Shown: positions 1 to 8,066 of the stretch, one piece after another
Position numbering within the stretch: position 1 is the stretch's first letter
Layout: every line of letters begins with the position of its first letter
Origin: Clostridiales bacterium GWF2_38_85
Lineage (GTDB): Bacteria > Bacillota > Clostridia > Oscillospirales > CAG-382
NCBI GenBank assembly: GCA_001797275.1
Contig: MGOY01000008.1
Coordinates: 78,083-139,285 of the forward strand
Reading direction: 5' to 3'
Length of the DNA: 61,203 nucleotides
Notes under the pieces: generated by a model
The model's input: only the letters and a program-made list of their open reading frames with translations
Told to the model about the DNA's origin: nothing
The model's database searches: none
Program-made: the position numbers and the translations under genes

Positions 1-1217
1 AGACCATGCTCATGAATATCAAGACCTTCAAGCTCTTCATTCGGTTTCACGCGTAGTCCGATTATAATTTTTATGGTTAAAAATATTATCGTCATTGTTA
101 CAGCAACCCAAGCCATTACAGTTATAGCACCTATTGCCTGTACACCCAGAAGCTTGAATCCACCGCCATAAATGAGACCGGCTTTTTCTGCAGTATCACC
201 AAATGGATTATAAGCAAATATACCGACGAGAAGTGTACCGAGTAATCCGCTCAAGCCATGCACACCGATTGCACCGACCGGATCATCGATTTTTAAAACC
301 TTATCAATAAACTCTATACCGAATACTATAACAACCCCGGCAATTAACCCAATTACTGCAGCGCCGAACGGAGTAACAGTATCACATCCTGCTGTGATTG
401 CAACTAAACCTGCAAGTGCACCGTTTAAGCTCATAGATACATCAGGCTTTTTGTATCTAATCCATGTTAATCCGCAAGCTACGCATGTAGATACTGCTGC
501 AGAAAGATTAGTGGTAAAAAATATTCTTGCGACATCATATGCAGCACCACCTGTCATTGCTATTGTTGAACCACCATTGAATCCGAACCAACCAAACCAT
601 AATATAAATACACCAAGTGCAGCGAGTGTCATACTATGCCCCTGGATTGCCCGTGGTTTGCCATCCTTCGCATATTTTCCAATACGCGGACCAAGTATAA
701 TTGCACCGACAAGTGCTGCTACACCGCCAACCATATGAACTGCAGTGGAACCTGCAAAATCATGAAATCCCATTTCAGAAAGGAACCCTCCGCCCCAAAT
801 CCAATGCCCCGAGACAGGATAAACAACGAGGCTTATTATAATACTGTAAATACAATATGATGAAAATTTTGTACGTTCAGCCATAGCACCTGATACTATT
901 GTTGCTGAGGTTGCACAGAATACTGTTTGAAATATCAATGTTGTATAATCGTCAGTCGACATTGAGAAGATATCAAAGCCTCCAAAAAATAAACTTGTCG
1001 TTCCGAACATAATTCCAAAACCAATAAACCAATAAGCAACTGTACCTAATGCGAAATCCATCAGGTTTTTCATTATTATATTTCCTGCATTTTTCGCTCT
1101 TGTCAAGCCTGACTCAACCATTGCAAAACCTGCCTGCATAAAAAAAACTAATGCTGCTGCAATTAATATCCAGGTCATGTCCAATGATTTTGAGAGTGTT
1201 TCAATAGTTTCGATCAT
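1..1217 (-). CDS. amt: Ammonium transporter (Amt/MEP/Rh), 3' end cut by window edge
   Basis: The minus strand is open from an ATG at 1217 to the window edge, about 405 codons, so the C-terminus is missing. The translation is a polytopic membrane protein with the Amt hallmarks: an N-terminal segment reading FFMQAGFAMVESG, then VVYPVSGHWIWGGGFL, DFAGSTAVHMVGG and a later VGAIGVHGLSG. The two pore histidines of the family fall in the HMVGG and GVHGLSG segments. The protein conducts ammonium/ammonia across the cytoplasmic membrane. The start is preceded by GAAAGGGG about 7 nt upstream. The visible C-terminal end (RVKPNEELEGLDIHEHG) is the cytoplasmic tail, so only a short piece should be absent. 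A PII gene (glnK) would be expected beyond the edge but cannot be seen. Confidence 0.93.
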   Translation of the reverse strand, partial: MIETIETLSKSLDMTWILIAAALVFFMQAGFAMVESGLTRAKNAGNIIMKNLMDFALGTVAYWFIGFGIMFGTTSLFFGGFDIFSMSTDDYTTLIFQTVFCATSATIVSGAMAERTKFSSYCIYSIIISLVVYPVSGHWIWGGGFLSEMGFHDFAGSTAVHMVGGVAALVGAIILGPRIGKYAKDGKPRAIQGHSMTLAALGVFILWFGWFGFNGGSTIAMTGGAAYDVARIFFTTNLSAAVSTCVACGLTWIRYKKPDVSMSLNGALAGLVAITAGCDTVTPFGAAVIGLIAGVVIVFGIEFIDKVLKIDDPVGAIGVHGLSGLLGTLLVGIFAYNPFGDTAEKAGLIYGGGFKLLGVQAIGAITVMAWVAVTMTIIFLTIKIIIGLRVKPNEELEGLDIHEHG

Positions 1218-1240
1218 TACTAATCCCCTTTCAATTGAAG

Positions 1241-1333
1241 AAGGCGTATGCTCTGAAAATTCAGAACACACGCCTTTGTGTGTATTTATTCTATACAAAG
1301 AAAAGTGCTGTGAGAGAACTTCTCCCACAGCAC
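1241..1333 (-). promoter_or_regulatory. Structured 5' leader of amt: two tandem hairpins, the first terminator-like
   Basis: Upstream of amt, reading on the minus strand, a hairpin at 1305-1333 (arms GTGCTGTG/CACAGCAC extended by GAGAA/TTCTC) is followed by TTTTCTTT, like an intrinsic terminator inside the leader. A second, longer imperfect hairpin at 1241-1276 (outer arms AAGGCGT/ACGCCTT, inner TCTGA/TCAGA) sits about 24 nt before the start codon. This arrangement suggests control by attenuation or antitermination. The regulator is not visible. ANTAR-type control of nitrogen genes is one possibility, but I did not see an unambiguous hexaloop pair. Confidence 0.5.
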
Positions 1334-1459
1334 CATTGCTGTATCTTGCTTATATTATATTATACAAATAATATTTTGTCAATGATAAATATTAAAAATT
1401 TAAATTTTCATCATTATAAACAATTCTAAAGAAAAATTATCTATAATATTCATCATGTT

Positions 1460-2062
1460 TTAAAATTTTTTATCAACTAATTTTATAAGAGGCTTTGCTA
1501 CTGATGGACTAATAAGTAATGATACAATAATCTCGATTAAGCCATTTATACCGACAAAAACTACTATTGTATAATACCATACATTAAATCCGGATTCATT
1601 AGCTAATCCCATTAATTGATTGTTAAATAATAATGCAAATGTACCTACAAAAAAAATAGTGTTGAATAGAGGAGTACAAATACTTGCAATAATATAAGGT
1701 ATTATCTTCTCACGTCCATTCTTCGTTAATGACTTGAAAATTACTGCTGAAAGCCAACCCATTAAAATTCTCGGTATTACACATAATATGAAAGTGTAAA
1801 AAGGATTAATACCTAATAACCATACACCAAAAAAACTTGTTCCCATTATGCATTGAAGAAAGCTTGAAATCCCGAAAACTCCGCCGAGTAATGCTCCGCT
1901 TTTTGGTCCAAATAACATCCCGCCTATTGCAACCGGCACAATAATGAAGGTTATTTCAACCAGCCCAATTTTGATAGATCCGAACACAAGTGTTAAAAGC
2001 AGGATTAACGCTGCAAATAATGCCTGTGATGCAATGAAAAAATTATTCTTGTTTGTTTTCAT
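1460..2062 (-). CDS. ECF transporter S component, probably pantothenate-specific
   Basis: A 200-residue hydrophobic protein with about six membrane segments and the ECF S-component layout: an N-terminal LFAALILLLTLVFG helix, an EITFIIVPVAIGGMLFGPKSGALLGGVFG loop/helix pair and a C-terminal helix ending in short basic residues. S components bind a vitamin and work with a shared EcfAA'T energy module, which is not in the window. The ATG at 2062 (MKTNKNN) has AAGGAA just upstream and gives the usual family length; an upstream in-frame ATG at 2098 would add 12 atypical residues. It lies immediately downstream of coaX in the same direction, 79 bp away. That context points to pantothenate as the substrate (PanT-like); the specificity is inference. 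Confidence 0.75.
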   Translation of the reverse strand: MKTNKNNFFIASQALFAALILLLTLVFGSIKIGLVEITFIIVPVAIGGMLFGPKSGALLGGVFGISSFLQCIMGTSFFGVWLLGINPFYTFILCVIPRILMGWLSAVIFKSLTKNGREKIIPYIIASICTPLFNTIFFVGTFALLFNNQLMGLANESGFNVWYYTIVVFVGINGLIEIIVSLLISPSVAKPLIKLVDKKF

Positions 2063-2141
2063 GAGTTTCCTTACTGTCGCCCTGCTTTGCAGGTGCAACG
2101 TAAAATTTATTTATAAAAAATTACAACATTGTTGTAATTTA

Positions 2142-2939
2142 TTATAGCAATTTTTTATGCTTCTGATTCAGATTGTAAATTTGATGTAAGCCATCAAGAG
2201 TTAAAAATTGATTTACAATTATATTGTTGTTACAAAACGGAATAACTTTATCAGCCAATCCTCCGCAGGCTACAACACTCAGCTCATCTGTTTTCATTTC
2301 CGATTTTAAACGCTCAATAATGCCATCAATCATAGCTGCAGTTCCATAAACGCAACCGCTGAGCATAGAATCCTCTGTGTTCTTCCCAAGCAATGATTTT
2401 GGAGTCACAAGTGATATGTATGGTAATTCTGCGGCTGTTTCCGAAAGAGCATCCAGTGAAAGTCTGACACCGGGAACAATTATAACTCCGATAAGTTCGC
2501 CTGTGTTGTTTACCGCTGCAATTGTTGTCGCAGTTCCTAAATCAACTACCGCAAAGGGTTTATTCAACATTGAAGCAGCAGCAACAGTGTTTGCTACAAT
2601 GTCCGAACCAAGCTCTGTGTGATTGTCAATACGGATATTAAGTCCTGTTTTTACACCGTGTGCGATAATCAAAGGCTTTACCGTGAATACATTCTCAACA
2701 GATTGTCTGACCTGTTCTGTCAAAGGCGGTACAACAGATGATATTATACATCCGTCGATATAGGAAGTATCAATTCCCTTCCGGATACAAATGTTTTGTA
2801 GCAACATCGAATATTCGTCGATGCTTCTGTGGGGTTTTGTGAATATACTCATATGATGAAACATAGCTTCATTTTTGTAAAATCCGAAAGCAGTTCCGGT
2901 ATTTCCAATGTCAATAGCCAGTATCATATATATATCCAT
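2142..2939 (-). CDS. coaX: Type III pantothenate kinase
   Basis: CoaX phosphorylates pantothenate in the first step of coenzyme A synthesis. The protein has the ASKHA-fold signatures of the type III family: the N-terminal phosphate loop ILAIDIGNTGTAFG, a central NHTELGSDIVANTVAA, and the catalytic VVDLGTATT segment. It ends with VVACGGLADKVIPFC, typical of the C-terminal helix region. Length (265 residues) is normal. The ATG at 2939 has GAGG 6 nt upstream. A second ATG at 2927 (MILAIDIGNT) matches the usual family N-terminus, so the start is uncertain by four residues. Its partner downstream is the likely pantothenate transporter S component, forming a small CoA-precursor operon. Confidence 0.93.
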   Translation of the reverse strand: MDIYMILAIDIGNTGTAFGFYKNEAMFHHMSIFTKPHRSIDEYSMLLQNICIRKGIDTSYIDGCIISSVVPPLTEQVRQSVENVFTVKPLIIAHGVKTGLNIRIDNHTELGSDIVANTVAAASMLNKPFAVVDLGTATTIAAVNNTGELIGVIIVPGVRLSLDALSETAAELPYISLVTPKSLLGKNTEDSMLSGCVYGTAAMIDGIIERLKSEMKTDELSVVACGGLADKVIPFCNNNIIVNQFLTLDGLHQIYNLNQKHKKLL

Positions 2940-3092
2940 ACCTTTCCTCGGCAATAGCACCGAATATGGGAATTGTGCCGTTCCTGCGAAGGAAGATTTA
3001 CTATCTTATAAAGTCAAAGGTATAAAGCTTTGGCTGAAAGACAGATCATTTCGGATTTTCTCCTCATCAAACCGGGATTTCTTCAGTCTGTC

Positions 3093-4220
3093 TTACTTTT
3101 TCCATTCAATTATTGTCTTTTTTATGAAATCACATAATTCCTTTGATGAGTTAGGTTTTCTGATTAAATCAATATTACTTTTCATATTTACTGCTCGTTT
3201 TTCATAATAGAAATATTGGAATATAAGCTCGTCAAGCTGTACTGATTCAGATGTTGCCATTGCAACACCGTTATTCAGCAAAAATTCAATATTCCGTTCT
3301 TCATGACCCGGTATCGGATCGCACAGAATCATTGGCAGTTGCTTTGCAAGAGCTTCTGATGTTGTCAATCCGCCTGGTTTGGTTACAATTATATCGGACG
3401 CATCCATCAGGTTATGAACATTATTAACAAAGCTCAAAATCATTACATTCTTTTTGAACGGAATTGATTTTAACTTTTCATACATAATTTTATTATTACC
3501 GCATACAACAATCACTTGCATGTCCAGCTTCATTCTGTCAAGCAGGATAACCGAATCTTCCATCTTTCCGAACCCCATCGAGCCGCCCATAATAAGTATA
3601 GTGAACTTATTCAAATCAAGTCCCAGTCGTTTTCTAACAGTTTGTTTCGGTTCTTTCTGGGCGAAAACGGATTTAACCGGAATACCGAAAGGTAACACTT
3701 GTTCCTTCTTAAAGCCCTTTCTGAATGCCTGCATATTAAGAAGCGGGCTGGCGGTTACAAGATATTCGTTACGCAAGCTTTCCTCAAGGAATGGATGAAC
3801 CAAAAAATCTGTTGCAATCGCAAAGATAGGTACATTTAATAACCCTCTTTGTTTCAAAGTATCAAGCATCATCGGCGGATATATATGTGTGCTGATAATT
3901 GCATCTGGTTTATATATTTTAATATATTTTAAAAGCTTATGCCCCATCATATAATTGAGTGTACGGGTTAATGATAGAATATCCTTGCTTTTCTTCCGGT
4001 TTTCGGCAGCTGTATAAATACTTGCGTATGGTGATCCAATCTCCTTTTTTATTCCTAACATATACACATTTTCATTTGTCGTAGCAAGAGTTTTACTTAT
4101 GTAATCAAGGGTATCTAAAATTGTGTATTCAATACCCATTGTTTCAAGTTGCTCACCTATAGCCTGTGCTGTTTTATTATGACCTTCACCGACTGTAACT
4201 GACAAAAGCAGTACCTTCAT
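3093..4220 (-). CDS. Processive diacylglycerol glycosyltransferase-like (MGDG synthase family, GT28)
   Basis: A GT-B glycosyltransferase. The N-terminus MKVLLLSVTVGEGHNKTAQA is the acceptor-domain glycine-rich loop of MGDG synthase/UgtP proteins, and the C-terminal donor domain has GGSMGFGKME, VVCGNN, FVNNVHNLMDASDIIVTKPGGLTTSEAL and PGHEERNIEFLLNNGVA. These enzymes transfer sugar from a UDP-sugar to diacylglycerol at the inner leaflet, making glycolipids and lipoteichoic-acid anchors. The start at 4220 aligns with the family N-terminus. An AAAGGG lies about 12 nt upstream, and an in-frame ATG at 4232 is the alternative. The gene follows spoVG in the same direction with a 212-bp gap containing a strong palindrome, so it may have its own transcript. 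Confidence 0.85.
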   Translation of the reverse strand: MKVLLLSVTVGEGHNKTAQAIGEQLETMGIEYTILDTLDYISKTLATTNENVYMLGIKKEIGSPYASIYTAAENRKKSKDILSLTRTLNYMMGHKLLKYIKIYKPDAIISTHIYPPMMLDTLKQRGLLNVPIFAIATDFLVHPFLEESLRNEYLVTASPLLNMQAFRKGFKKEQVLPFGIPVKSVFAQKEPKQTVRKRLGLDLNKFTILIMGGSMGFGKMEDSVILLDRMKLDMQVIVVCGNNKIMYEKLKSIPFKKNVMILSFVNNVHNLMDASDIIVTKPGGLTTSEALAKQLPMILCDPIPGHEERNIEFLLNNGVAMATSESVQLDELIFQYFYYEKRAVNMKSNIDLIRKPNSSKELCDFIKKTIIEWKK

Positions 4221-4316
4221 AAATAAGAACATCCCTTTCTTAATGGTTGGAAATTGTGCCGTGTTTTGTTTTACAAAACTTTCGCCATAATATACGGCGA
4301 AAAGGTACAAAACCAT

Positions 4317-4342
4317 AGTTTGAAAAATATATTTTTCAAACT
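4317..4342. repeat. 26-bp perfect palindrome between spoVG and the GT28 gene
   Basis: The bases from AGTTTGAAAAATA to its exact complement form a perfect 13+13 inverted repeat with no loop excess. It is AT-rich and lies just upstream of the glycosyltransferase. It lacks a clear T-run on either side, so it may be an operator or weak terminator rather than a standard intrinsic terminator. A smaller hairpin (TTCGCC/GGCGAA, 4281-4301) follows in the direction of transcription. Confidence 0.5.
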
Positions 4343-4432
4343 TCTCTTCTTATTAAAGCTATATTATACAATGCCCTTTCGGGCAGTTTGAATTCTTAAT
4401 TTCTAAATTACATTATACAATATAAAAAATAT

Positions 4433-4708
4433 TTAATCAATAGGTAATTTACCGAATTCAATCTGTGAATTATAATATTCTTTCACTGTTCGGTCAATTT
4501 TTTCTCTAAATTCAGAATTAATCGGATGAACAATATCGATAAAACCACTCGGTGTTTTACGATTCGGCATTGCGATGATGATTCTGTCATCGCTGGTTAT
4601 CAATTTAATGTCGTGTACAACTAACGAATCATCAAAGGTTATTGATATAATTGCTTTTAAATCACCTTCGGTAAACAATTTCCTTATTTTTATATTGGTA
4701 ATATCCAT
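4433..4708 (-). CDS. spoVG: SpoVG, septation/RNA-binding regulator
   Basis: A 91-residue protein with the full SpoVG signature: MDITNIKIRKL at the start, LKAIISITFDDSLVVHDIKLI, then RIIIAMPNRKTPSGFIDIVHPINSEFREKI. SpoVG is a small nucleic-acid-binding protein that affects septation, sporulation and other processes in Firmicutes. An AGGAAAGG element precedes the ATG. In many Firmicutes it stands alone or near glmU; here it is followed by a lipid glycosyltransferase gene and is divergent from murC. Confidence 0.96.
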   Translation of the reverse strand: MDITNIKIRKLFTEGDLKAIISITFDDSLVVHDIKLITSDDRIIIAMPNRKTPSGFIDIVHPINSEFREKIDRTVKEYYNSQIEFGKLPID

Positions 4709-5129
4709 TGCTATATTCAGCCTTTCCTGTCTATATTAAATAATAAATATATTTTGCACAGATTGTTATAAAAAAATGCATGATTTAATCTGTAGTTCGT
4801 GTTGTTTTAACTTGCAAAAATACCATCTTTCAAATGAAAGACACAAAATTGTATGTTGAATATATTAAGATATTATGCAATGTTCCATATGCTTCAAACC
4901 CTGCGCTGAGTGAATATATTTAATCAGTTAAAACAAATATTACGATTGTTATCTTGACTTTTTTAATGCTTCTGCATATAATAACTTTTGTTATAATACA
5001 ATTGTGCCATGAAATCTTTGCTTTTTTGAAGTATAAAGAAAATTTACAACCAGCAAATTTGTTTATCAATAATTATTACATCGATTTTACTTTAGTATAG
5101 TTTATTTTTCGTAAAGGACGGTCTGCTTG
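4709..5129 (+). promoter_or_regulatory. spoVG-murC divergent intergenic region with a clear murC promoter
   Basis: This 421-bp region holds no gene. A near-consensus promoter for the plus strand is at 4954-4982: TTGACT, 17-bp spacer, TATAAT. It would give murC a 5' UTR of about 140 nt. A RBS (AAAGGACGG) lies at 5113-5121. The spoVG promoter should lie in the left half; the sequence there is AT-rich and I cannot single out one -35/-10 pair. Confidence 0.7.
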
Positions 5130-6491
5130 ATGAAATCTCTTAATGAATATAAATCCATATACTTTATCGGGATAGGTGGCATAAGCATGTCCTCTCTCGC
5201 AATGATTCTGAAAAATCGTGGTTATAATATTGCAGGTTATGATCGTAGAAAAACTACCGCAACCGAAAAACTTGAAAATGACGGTATAACAATATTTTAT
5301 GATTTCAATGAAAGCAACTGCGCAGGAGCTGATCTTTGTGTATATACAGCTGCAATCGCTGCTGATAACCCAGAAATAGTCTCAGCAAGAAATAAGAATA
5401 TACCCTTGATAACCCGCGGTGAGCTTCTCGGAACAATAGCAAAGGATTACCGCTATTCTATCGGCATTTCGGGCACTCATGGAAAATCAACTACAAGCGG
5501 TATGCTTTCTCAGATTTTTCTTACTCATCCTGAATATGATCCAACCATACTTGTCGGGGCTGAATTACCCTCAATACATTCGGCATTCAAGACCGGCAGA
5601 AGTGAAAGCTTTATTTTTGAAGCTTGCGAATATAAGGATTCGTTTCTGAATTTTTTTCCAAAAATATGTGTTGTACTTAATGTTGAACTGGATCATACCG
5701 ATTATTTCAAGTCAATAGAAAATATGACCGAATCATTTTCAAAATTTATTACAAACTGCGGTGAAGATGGAATCGCTGTTATAAATGCATCATCTCCCAA
5801 TGCTCTTAAAGCTGTAAAAGGATATAAGGGCAGTGTTATATCCTTCTCATCAGAACCCGATGCTGATGCTGATTTTACTTGTAATAATGTTGAATTCACA
5901 GAAGGATTTGCTTCGTTTGATGTATTGATGCACCATGGGTTCCTCATGAGAGTAAAACTCTCGGTACCCGGCTCACATAATATATCAAATGCACTTGCAG
6001 CTATAGCTTGTGCAAAGCTATGTTCACTACCCAATGATGCGATTATAGAAGGCTTATCACAATTTTATGGAGTTTGCCGCCGCTTCGAATATAAGGGGCT
6101 CTGCAATGAAGCTGCTGTATATGATGATTATGCGCATCATCCGCAGGAAATTACCCCAACACTTGCTGCTGCAAAAAATATGAATCCAAAATCTATTATT
6201 GCCATTTTTGAACCTCATACTTATACAAGATTGCACGATTTTCTTAATGAGTTTGCAGAAGCCTTATCAGCAGCCGACAAGGTTATAATCGCTCCGATAT
6301 ACTCAGCTCGCGAACAGAATATTTATGGGATTACACAATATGATTTGTCGGAGAAAATTAATGGTTCAATTGCCTTTGATAGCTTTGAGGCAATAAATGA
6401 ATATATAAGACAAATTGCCAAAAAGGGTGATATTATACTGACACTTGGTGCCGGTGATGTAACTGAGCTTGCAAATATGCTAGTAATATAA
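5130..6491 (+). CDS. murC: UDP-N-acetylmuramate-L-alanine ligase
   Basis: MurC adds L-alanine to UDP-MurNAc, the first amino acid of the peptidoglycan stem, in the cytoplasm. The N-terminal domain starts IYFIGIGGISMSSLA (UDP-MurNAc-binding Rossmann-like domain). The ATP loop GISGTHGKSTTSG is near residue 112. The central domain has FEACEYKDSFLNFFPKICVVLNVELDHTDYF, and the C-terminal domain has YDDYAHHPQEI and FEPHTYTRL. Length (453) is normal. The ATG at 5130 has AAAGGACGG 9 nt upstream; a TTG directly before it is less likely. Confidence 0.97.
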   Translation: MKSLNEYKSIYFIGIGGISMSSLAMILKNRGYNIAGYDRRKTTATEKLENDGITIFYDFNESNCAGADLCVYTAAIAADNPEIVSARNKNIPLITRGELLGTIAKDYRYSIGISGTHGKSTTSGMLSQIFLTHPEYDPTILVGAELPSIHSAFKTGRSESFIFEACEYKDSFLNFFPKICVVLNVELDHTDYFKSIENMTESFSKFITNCGEDGIAVINASSPNALKAVKGYKGSVISFSSEPDADADFTCNNVEFTEGFASFDVLMHHGFLMRVKLSVPGSHNISNALAAIACAKLCSLPNDAIIEGLSQFYGVCRRFEYKGLCNEAAVYDDYAHHPQEITPTLAAAKNMNPKSIIAIFEPHTYTRLHDFLNEFAEALSAADKVIIAPIYSAREQNIYGITQYDLSEKINGSIAFDSFEAINEYIRQIAKKGDIILTLGAGDVTELANMLVI

Positions 6492-6520
6492 AATGTTTTA
6501 TGTATTTTCTAAAATCGGTA

Positions 6521-6549
6521 TTGACAAACATAATAAAATATAGTAGAAT
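6521..6549 (+). promoter_or_regulatory. Promoter of rpmB
   Basis: TTGACA at 6521-6526, a 17-bp spacer and TAGAAT at 6544-6549, about 80 nt before the rpmB start. Confidence 0.8.
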
Positions 6550-6627
6550 GAGATGTTGCATAATTTCTATAACTATGGAACTATGGTATATTATTTTATT
6601 TTGATAATTATAATGGAGGTGTTATAT

Positions 6628-6816
6628 ATGGCTAAGTGCGAATTTTGCGGAAAAGGTTTAGTCTTTGGAAACAATGTTTCTCACTCACACAGAAAGACAA
6701 ACAGAACCTGGAAGCCCAACATAAGAAAAGTTAAAGCTGATATCGGTGGTACACACAAAACCGTCAGTATTTGCAGCCGTTGCCTTCGTTCAGGTAAGGT
6801 TTCAAGAGCTGTCTAA
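6628..6816 (+). CDS. rpmB: Large-subunit ribosomal protein L28 (zinc-binding form)
   Basis: A 62-residue L28: it begins MAKCEFCGKG and contains NNVSHSHRKTNRTWKPNIRKV and a C-terminal CSRCLRSGKVSRA. The two CxxC pairs make this the zinc-binding (C+) form. The ATG at 6628 has TGGAGGTG 7 nt upstream; longer in-frame openings upstream are not credible. It has its own promoter and a strong terminator, so it is a single-gene transcript. Confidence 0.97.
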   Translation: MAKCEFCGKGLVFGNNVSHSHRKTNRTWKPNIRKVKADIGGTHKTVSICSRCLRSGKVSRAV

Positions 6817-6856
6817 TTATACGCAGGTTTTCCGCCTGCTGTAATTTAATAAGTAT

Positions 6857-6912
6857 AACAACACCCCTGATTTTACTCAGCTTAAATGCTGTATTAAATC
6901 AGGGGTGTTGTT
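6857..6912. terminator. Bidirectional intrinsic terminator between rpmB and the rubrerythrin-like gene
   Basis: A long stem (AACACCCCTGATTT pairing with AAATCAGGGGTGTT) encloses a second small hairpin and is followed by TTT-rich sequence. It lies between convergent genes and can serve both. Confidence 0.8.
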
Positions 6913-7415
6913 TAATTATTGTCAATGTATCTTCTTTTATAAATTTTAAAATACCCCTGATGGCACCCGCAAAGCGGACAATACAACGGGCATCGTTTCC
7001 CTTTTGCAATAAACCCGCAATTTGTACAATACCATTCTGATGATTTTGGAGTGATAAACATTGTTTCGGTATCCATCTGATTTAAAGATTCCTGAAGATC
7101 CTCAAGCTGTGCTTCTTTTACCTGAATTATAGCTTTTAGCTGGGGAGAATCATCCTCTTGCTGCCAGTCAGTGTAGAACTCGATTTCCTCTTTATGTGAG
7201 TCAATACTGTTCTGTAGATTTTCTTCGGTAGTTGATGACTTACCCAGCTCGTTCAACCAAATTTTTGCATGTGCCATGTTATTATGTGCTATCTCATTCA
7301 ATTTATCTCCTATAGCATTAAAGCCTTCTTCCTTCGCTTTTTCGCTATATAACATCATATTTACATTTGATATTGCTTCATCATCAAATGCTTTTTGCAT
7401 TTTTTCCGTGTCCAA
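6912..7415 (-). CDS. Rubrerythrin-like ferritin-fold protein with C-terminal rubredoxin-type zinc/iron site
   Basis: 167 residues. The N-terminal two-thirds form a four-helix ferritin-like domain: KAFDDEAISNVNMMLYSEKAKEEG and EIAHNNMAHAKIWLNELG carry the E and ExxH diiron ligands. The C-terminal part has WYCTNCGF and CPLYCPLCG, a rubredoxin-like Cys4 site. Rubrerythrins reduce peroxide in anaerobes. The start is a TTG at 7415 with GGAG upstream; an ATG five codons in is the alternative. The family assignment is solid; the electron donor is not known from the sequence. Confidence 0.85.
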   Translation of the reverse strand: MDTEKMQKAFDDEAISNVNMMLYSEKAKEEGFNAIGDKLNEIAHNNMAHAKIWLNELGKSSTTEENLQNSIDSHKEEIEFYTDWQQEDDSPQLKAIIQVKEAQLEDLQESLNQMDTETMFITPKSSEWYCTNCGFIAKGKRCPLYCPLCGCHQGYFKIYKRRYIDNN

Positions 7416-7496
7416 AGTATAAGCATCTCCTTTATAATGTACGTTTCATTAATACATTATATTCGGAGATGCTTCGTTTGTCACATATTGTCGGAA

Positions 7497-8066
7497 TTAA
7501 TTGTATTCACTTTTTAAAAGTGAATAGATACAGATGTTTTCAGGTTTACCTTTGACTATCATATAGTCTCGCAAACAACCTTCAAATTTAAAGCCCAGAT
7601 GTTCTGCCAGCTTCATCGAATTTGCATTGCCCTGCATAATTTTCAGTTCAAGTCTATTGAAACCACATTCATAAAAGGCGAATTCAATAACTCTTTTTAC
7701 TGCTTCGCTCATCAATCCCATATGCCAGTATGCAGGTGACAGCACATATCCAAGCTCTGCTTTTTCATGGTCAGGATCAATTGTTGTGAAGCCGATAGTT
7801 CCGATAAATTTGTTATCGGCTTTATAGTTGACTCCCCAATCAAAAAACTCGCCGCAACGGTATTTGCGCTGAACAAATTCAATATAACCTTTTGTTTCAT
7901 ACAGATTGATATGCGGCTCCCATAACAAATATTTTGTTACCTCACTACGCGAAGCATACTCATACATATCATCTGTATTTTTTACGGTTATTTTTGAAAG
8001 AGTCAGCTGATCCGTCTCAAGCATAGGCAGCGACTTCAATAATTTATTCAAGTGCTTAATATCCAT
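7497..8066 (-). CDS. GNAT N-acetyltransferase (RimJ/RimL type)
   Basis: 189 residues. The acetyl-CoA fold is recognisable: LETDQLTLSKIT strand 1, then FIGTIGFTTIDPDHEKAELGYVLSPAYWHMGLMSEAVKRVIEFAF (motif A/acetyl-CoA loop) and LELKIMQGNANSMKLAEHLGFKFEG (motif B). This subfamily acetylates protein N-termini or small molecules; the substrate cannot be told. It abuts hflC with no gap (hflC ends at 8067), so it is probably the third gene of an hflK-hflC-GNAT transcript. Confidence 0.85.
   Translation of the reverse strand: MDIKHLNKLLKSLPMLETDQLTLSKITVKNTDDMYEYASRSEVTKYLLWEPHINLYETKGYIEFVQRKYRCGEFFDWGVNYKADNKFIGTIGFTTIDPDHEKAELGYVLSPAYWHMGLMSEAVKRVIEFAFYECGFNRLELKIMQGNANSMKLAEHLGFKFEGCLRDYMIVKGKPENICIYSLLKSEYN

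Noticed and set aside
394-860. Plus-strand open frames opposite the ammonium transporter
   Set aside because: They are antisense shadows of a clear Amt gene and lack start signals.
4370-4388. GCCC/GGGC hairpin after spoVG as its terminator
   Set aside because: The stem is only about five base pairs and no T-run follows it on the minus strand.
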